Source: Eutreptiella sp. 'Long Island Sound 2002'
Lineage: Eukaryota > Euglenozoa > Euglenophyceae > Eutreptiales > Eutreptiaceae
DNA length: 64,000 bases
Assembly (NCBI GenBank): GCA_964036045.1
Contig: OZ038385.1
Coordinates: forward strand, 682,001 to 746,000
Direction of reading: 5' to 3'
This document shows, in pieces, positions 60,550-64,000 of the stretch. The position numbers and the translations under genes are program-made. Each line of letters starts with the position of its first letter. Position 1 is the stretch's first letter. The notes beneath the pieces were generated by a model, which had not been told where the DNA came from, searched no databases, and saw nothing but the letters and a program-made list of their open reading frames with translations.

Positions 60550-61640
60550 GTTTGAGGGGGCTTTAGCACCCTCCGATCATTTATCTTGAGCAAAGAGCAT
60601 TTGGGGTCATAATTTGTGGTTTACCAGGCCCAAACCAACCTTAGGGACGAGGTTGAACAACTTGAAATCTCATGACATCTCCCCTAAATCTACCAATACT
60701 AGAATTACTCGTTAGAAGGGGCAAATATGGCTGTTTGGAGGCAATTTTGGCACCCACCGTTCATTAATCATGAGCCAAGAGCATTTAGGGTCACATATGG
60801 TGGTTTGCCAAGGCCGAACTAACCTTAGGAACAAGGTTGAGCAATTTGAAATCTCATGATACCTCCCCTAAAGCTACTTACACGAGAATTACATGTTAAA
60901 TAGGGCAAATATGGCTATTTTGAGGCAATTTTGGCTCCCGCCGTTCATTCATCTTGAGCCAAGAGGATTTAGGGTCACAAATGGTGGTTTGCCAAGGCCC
61001 AACTAACCTAGAGAACAAGGTTGAGCAATTTCAAATCTCATGACACTGCCCCTAAATCTACTTATACTAGAATTAGACGTCAAACAGGGCAAATAAGGCT
61101 GTTTTGGGGCAATTTTGGCACCCACCGCGGATATATCTTGATGCAAGAGCATGCAGGGTCACATATGGTGTTTTGCCAAGGCCAAGCTAACCTTAGGAAC
61201 AAGGTGGAGCAATTTGAAATCTCATGATACCTCCCCTAAATCTACTTATACTAGAATTAGACGTCAAACAAGGCAAATATGGCTGTTTTGAGGCAATTTT
61301 GGCACCCGCCGTTGATACATCTTGATTCAAGACCATGTAGGGACACATATGGTGTTTTGCCAAGGCCAAACTAACCTTAGCAACAAGGGTGAGCAATTTG
61401 AAATCTCATGATACCTCCCCTAAATCTACTTATGCGAGATTTACAAGTTAAAAAGGGCAAATATGGCTGTTTTGGGGCAATTTTGGCACCCGCCACTCAA
61501 TTATCTTGTTGCACCACCATTTAGGGTCAAATATGGTGGTTTGCTAAGGCCAAACTAACCTTAGGGAGAACCTTGACCCATTTGAAATCTCATGAGACCT
61601 CCCCGAAATCCACTTATGCCACTTTCTTCGTGAAAAAGTG
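60550..61640 (+). repeat. 184-bp tandem array, right of Delta, about six copies
   Basis: CAATTTTGGCWCCC starts at 60742, 60926, 61110, 61294 and 61478, exactly 184 bases apart each time, with an earlier diverged copy at about 60558. Each unit contains AGGGTCACATATGGTG and AATTTGAAATCTCATGA segments. GTTTG at 60550-60554 is the right copy of the Delta duplication. Confidence 0.95.
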
Positions 61641-61871
61641 CCAAAAAGGGCCCGAAAAGGCGGTATTTTGGAAATATCTCCCCAAAGGTTGATGGGATGA
61701 CCGTGATTTTATCACAGGAGCAGGATATGGTTGCGATTGGCAGATTTCGCTTCTTGAATCTGCCTAACTGCGCACAGAATTGGCACAAATCACGCAAAAT
61801 TAGCCAAAAATGCTTGCGGCGGCGGCAAAAATCGCGACCGCGGCGGTTTCTGCGATAGTCCGGCAACTGAA
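61641..61871. other. Unassigned sequence before the right inverted repeat
   Basis: It contains a short GCGGCGGC/CGCGGCGG-rich patch at about 61815-61850. No gene is seen. Confidence 0.4.
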
Positions 61872-61906
61872 TTTTGGGATCTGGCGACATCGTAAAATCC
61901 TATGTG
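61872..61906 (-). repeat. Terminal inverted repeat, right
   Basis: On the minus strand it reads CACATAGGATTTTACGATGT and ends ATCCCAAAA. It is the inverted copy of 44678-44712. Confidence 0.88.
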
Positions 61907-64000
61907 TGCCGAACACAATCTGGTGAGGTGACAAACCACCCGGGGTGGGGGTGTCATGATGGGCCTTCAGAGCAGGCCACATCTCCTCAAACCAGTTCCC
62001 ACGTGGATTGGTGATGTGAGTCTTGCGCAGCTTCTCGAACAGCTGCCGTCGAGCCACTTCAGCACGACCGTTAGACCGTCTGAGATAGGCGACGCTCTTG
62101 GCGTGACGTCTTCCCATGAGGGAACACATAGCCTTGAACCAGCCACCAGTAAACTGGGGCCCTCGGTCACTGCAAATGGTGCGGGGGATGTCAAAGACGG
62201 TCAGCCAATGACGAATCATCATGACTGCCACTTCCTTGGCAAGCAACCCCTTTTTGCGTGCCGGAACGGCTACTACGTAGCCACTGTGGCGATCCACACA
62301 AAGAACCACACAGTCAAAGGTCTCCTTGCCAATGTGCACTTCGGGCATGGAGAAGACGTCCATGGCCACGCTTCCCATGGGCTGGTCGGGAACCGGGGTC
62401 CATTGGGCTTCCCCTTTGACGTTCCGGTTATCAGGGTTGCAGGCCTGACACACCGAGCAACCCTTCCTGGCCTTCTTGATGGCGGTGTAGAGACCGATCT
62501 GGTCGATCTCGAACTGGCGCTGCATGTCAAGGGCTTGCTTCTTGACCCCCGGGTGCAGCATGTGGTGGTGCCAAGCTTCACACAGCTCGAGCACCCGGGA
62601 CTCCGGTACTAGCAGCTTACCATTGCGACAGAGCTTGCCATCTTCCTCAGTCAGCCCCTTTGGCCACTTCTGCCCGTCATCAGGGTCGGTCACAGCCCTA
62701 TACTCGGCCGCAAAGGCCTCAGACTTGGCGTAGTCGTCGGTCCAGTCGTCCTGGAGGCAAGACTCAGGGAAGAGGTGCTTGTCGGACTCAGCTCCATCAG
62801 GGGCGAGTACTCTGACCGCTCTGCCCATCCTCATTCCGAGGGGGGCATCCGCAGCCATGACGACGAAGCATTTAACACCCTCCTCCTCCATCAGGCGCTC
62901 CATCTCAATGATCCTCTTGGATTCAGCGGTCTCAGCCTCATCGCCATGGGCAGACACGTCTGTCATGCCCTTGCTGGCGGGATAGGCCCACCTGCTGAGA
63001 CAGTCCGCCACAGTGTTATCCTTTCCAGGAATATACACAACCGTGAGATCGAACTTGGCCAAGGTCTCATGCCATCTTGCCCGTCGGGAGGCGGGACCAG
63101 AGGGGGTGTCCACGTGCTCCTTGTGCCACGACTGCAGACTCTGATGGTCGGTGCAGACGGTGACGGGATGGAGGGCTATGTACCCAGCCCATTTCCTGAG
63201 AGCCATGACGATGGCATACGCCTCCTTTTCACGGGGCGTCCACGTCCGTCTCTGGCCTTCCGCCAGGACTCGGCTCCAGAAGGCCACGGGCACGTGCCTC
63301 CCATCGTCAAGCACTTGCTCCAACACAGCGCCGACGGCGTAGTCGGAAGCGTCGGTGCGCAGGACGAACCCTCGGTCGGGATCCACGAGGTGCAGACCCA
63401 CTGCGGATAGCAGCGCCTGCTTCATCCCCTCAAAGGCACGGTCAGACTCTTCAGTCCAGACCAGAGCCTTCTTGGACCCCTTCTTGGTCTCCTCTCGGTT
63501 GCCCTTGAGCATGGTCGTCATGGGGGCTGCATACTCAGCATACATCTTGATATACCCCGAGTAATAATTGCAGAACCCCAGATACGCCCGTAGCTCACAG
63601 ACCGTCTTGGGCTTTTCCCAGTGCTCAATCGCAGCCACCTTGCCAGGTATGGGCTTTCGCTGCCCGTTCCCGACTACGTGGCCAGCGACTACCACCTCGC
63701 TTACCGCAATGGTGGCTTTGTCACTGCTGCCCGTGAGTTTGTGCCGAACCAGAAGGTCCAGCACCCGAGTGACGTCCCTCTCATGTGCCTCCAGGAGCTC
63801 CTCGTAGCTCGTACTGGGGTCCCCGGACGCGATGATCACGTCGTCCACGAAGGGGTCTGCACAGTCACGCACCGGATCAAGCAGGTTCTCCAGCATCCGC
63901 TGAAAAGCCGCATTGCCGTTGGTAACGCCCATGGGCATCACCTTCCACTGGAGAGGTCCAAGTGGAGTGCTCATGGCTGTGCAGGCACGGGACTCCTCGG
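61907..64000 (-). pseudogene. pol: Alpha-2 pol, upstream half (RT, RNase H, integrase), cut by window end
   Basis: The minus-strand frame is open from the window edge down to the TIR unit. It includes the end of RT (VMPMGVTNGNAAFQ, PFVDDVII), RNase H (LRTDASDYAVGAVL, CTDHQSLQSW) and integrase (HHMLHP, CSVCQAC, VDRHSGY, CSDRGPQF, NGRAEVARR), stopping at LSPHQIVFG where the inverted repeat begins. It is very similar to Alpha-1 pol with scattered substitutions. Translation would run a short way into the TIR unit. The downstream half is at 44018-44677. Confidence 0.93.

Overview
This window is a repeat-dominated eukaryotic region with no host gene I can recognise. Almost all of it is Ty3/gypsy LTR retrotransposons of the chromodomain (chromovirus) type, inserted into one another. 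The organism is not determined. A large repeat-rich genome, such as an alga or other protist, fits, but that is a guess from repeat density alone. Two families have a primer-binding site matching the 3' end of an initiator tRNA-Met that ends in CCTCTGCTACCA. Family names here (Alpha, Beta, Gamma, Delta) are working labels.

Layout. 1-1642 is the end of an Alpha-type LTR on the + strand. 1643-3561 holds fragments and the left part of a diverged LTR. 3562-18280 is Gamma, a full-length but decayed minus-strand element with 532/533-bp LTRs and target-site duplication GGCTC. Its gag carries a 3.76-kb GC-rich insertion (12027-15787) flanked by a 14-bp duplication. Gamma itself sits inside the 3' LTR of Beta, whose LTR resumes at 18281-19193 and whose broken pol lies at 19717-22393. 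Beta pol is cut at 22394 by a tandem Alpha array on the minus strand: LTR A, a 1.3-kb remnant, LTR B, the complete Alpha-1 interior (29637-40927), LTR C, then the 3' end of Alpha-2. Alpha-2 pol is split in its integrase by a 17.2-kb unit with 35-bp terminal inverted repeats (44678-61906) and resumes at 61907-64000. That unit contains a 188-bp tandem array, a 22-bp minisatellite, a CT tract and a 184-bp tandem array. Delta (49154-60549, + strand), a young element with intact ORFs, is inserted in the 184-bp array.

Two observations stand out. First, in Alpha-1, Gamma and Delta, gag and pol are in the same reading frame and separated by exactly one stop codon at the junction (UAG, UAG, UGA). In Alpha-1 and Delta everything else is open, and pol has no start codon before the protease. 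This looks like gammaretrovirus-style stop-codon readthrough as a shared Gag-Pol strategy. The Delta stop lies in the known leaky context UGA-CGG and has a 9-bp hairpin downstream. Second, Alpha has no tRNA-type primer-binding site. The 11 bases immediately after its 5' LTR are perfectly complementary to an 11-base stretch inside the LTR, the arrangement used by self-priming Tf1-type elements.

The insertion order can be read directly. Beta is oldest. It received Gamma (LTR identity about 97 percent) and the Alpha array. Alpha-2 received the TIR unit, and the satellite in that unit received Delta (LTRs differ at 3 of 798 positions).
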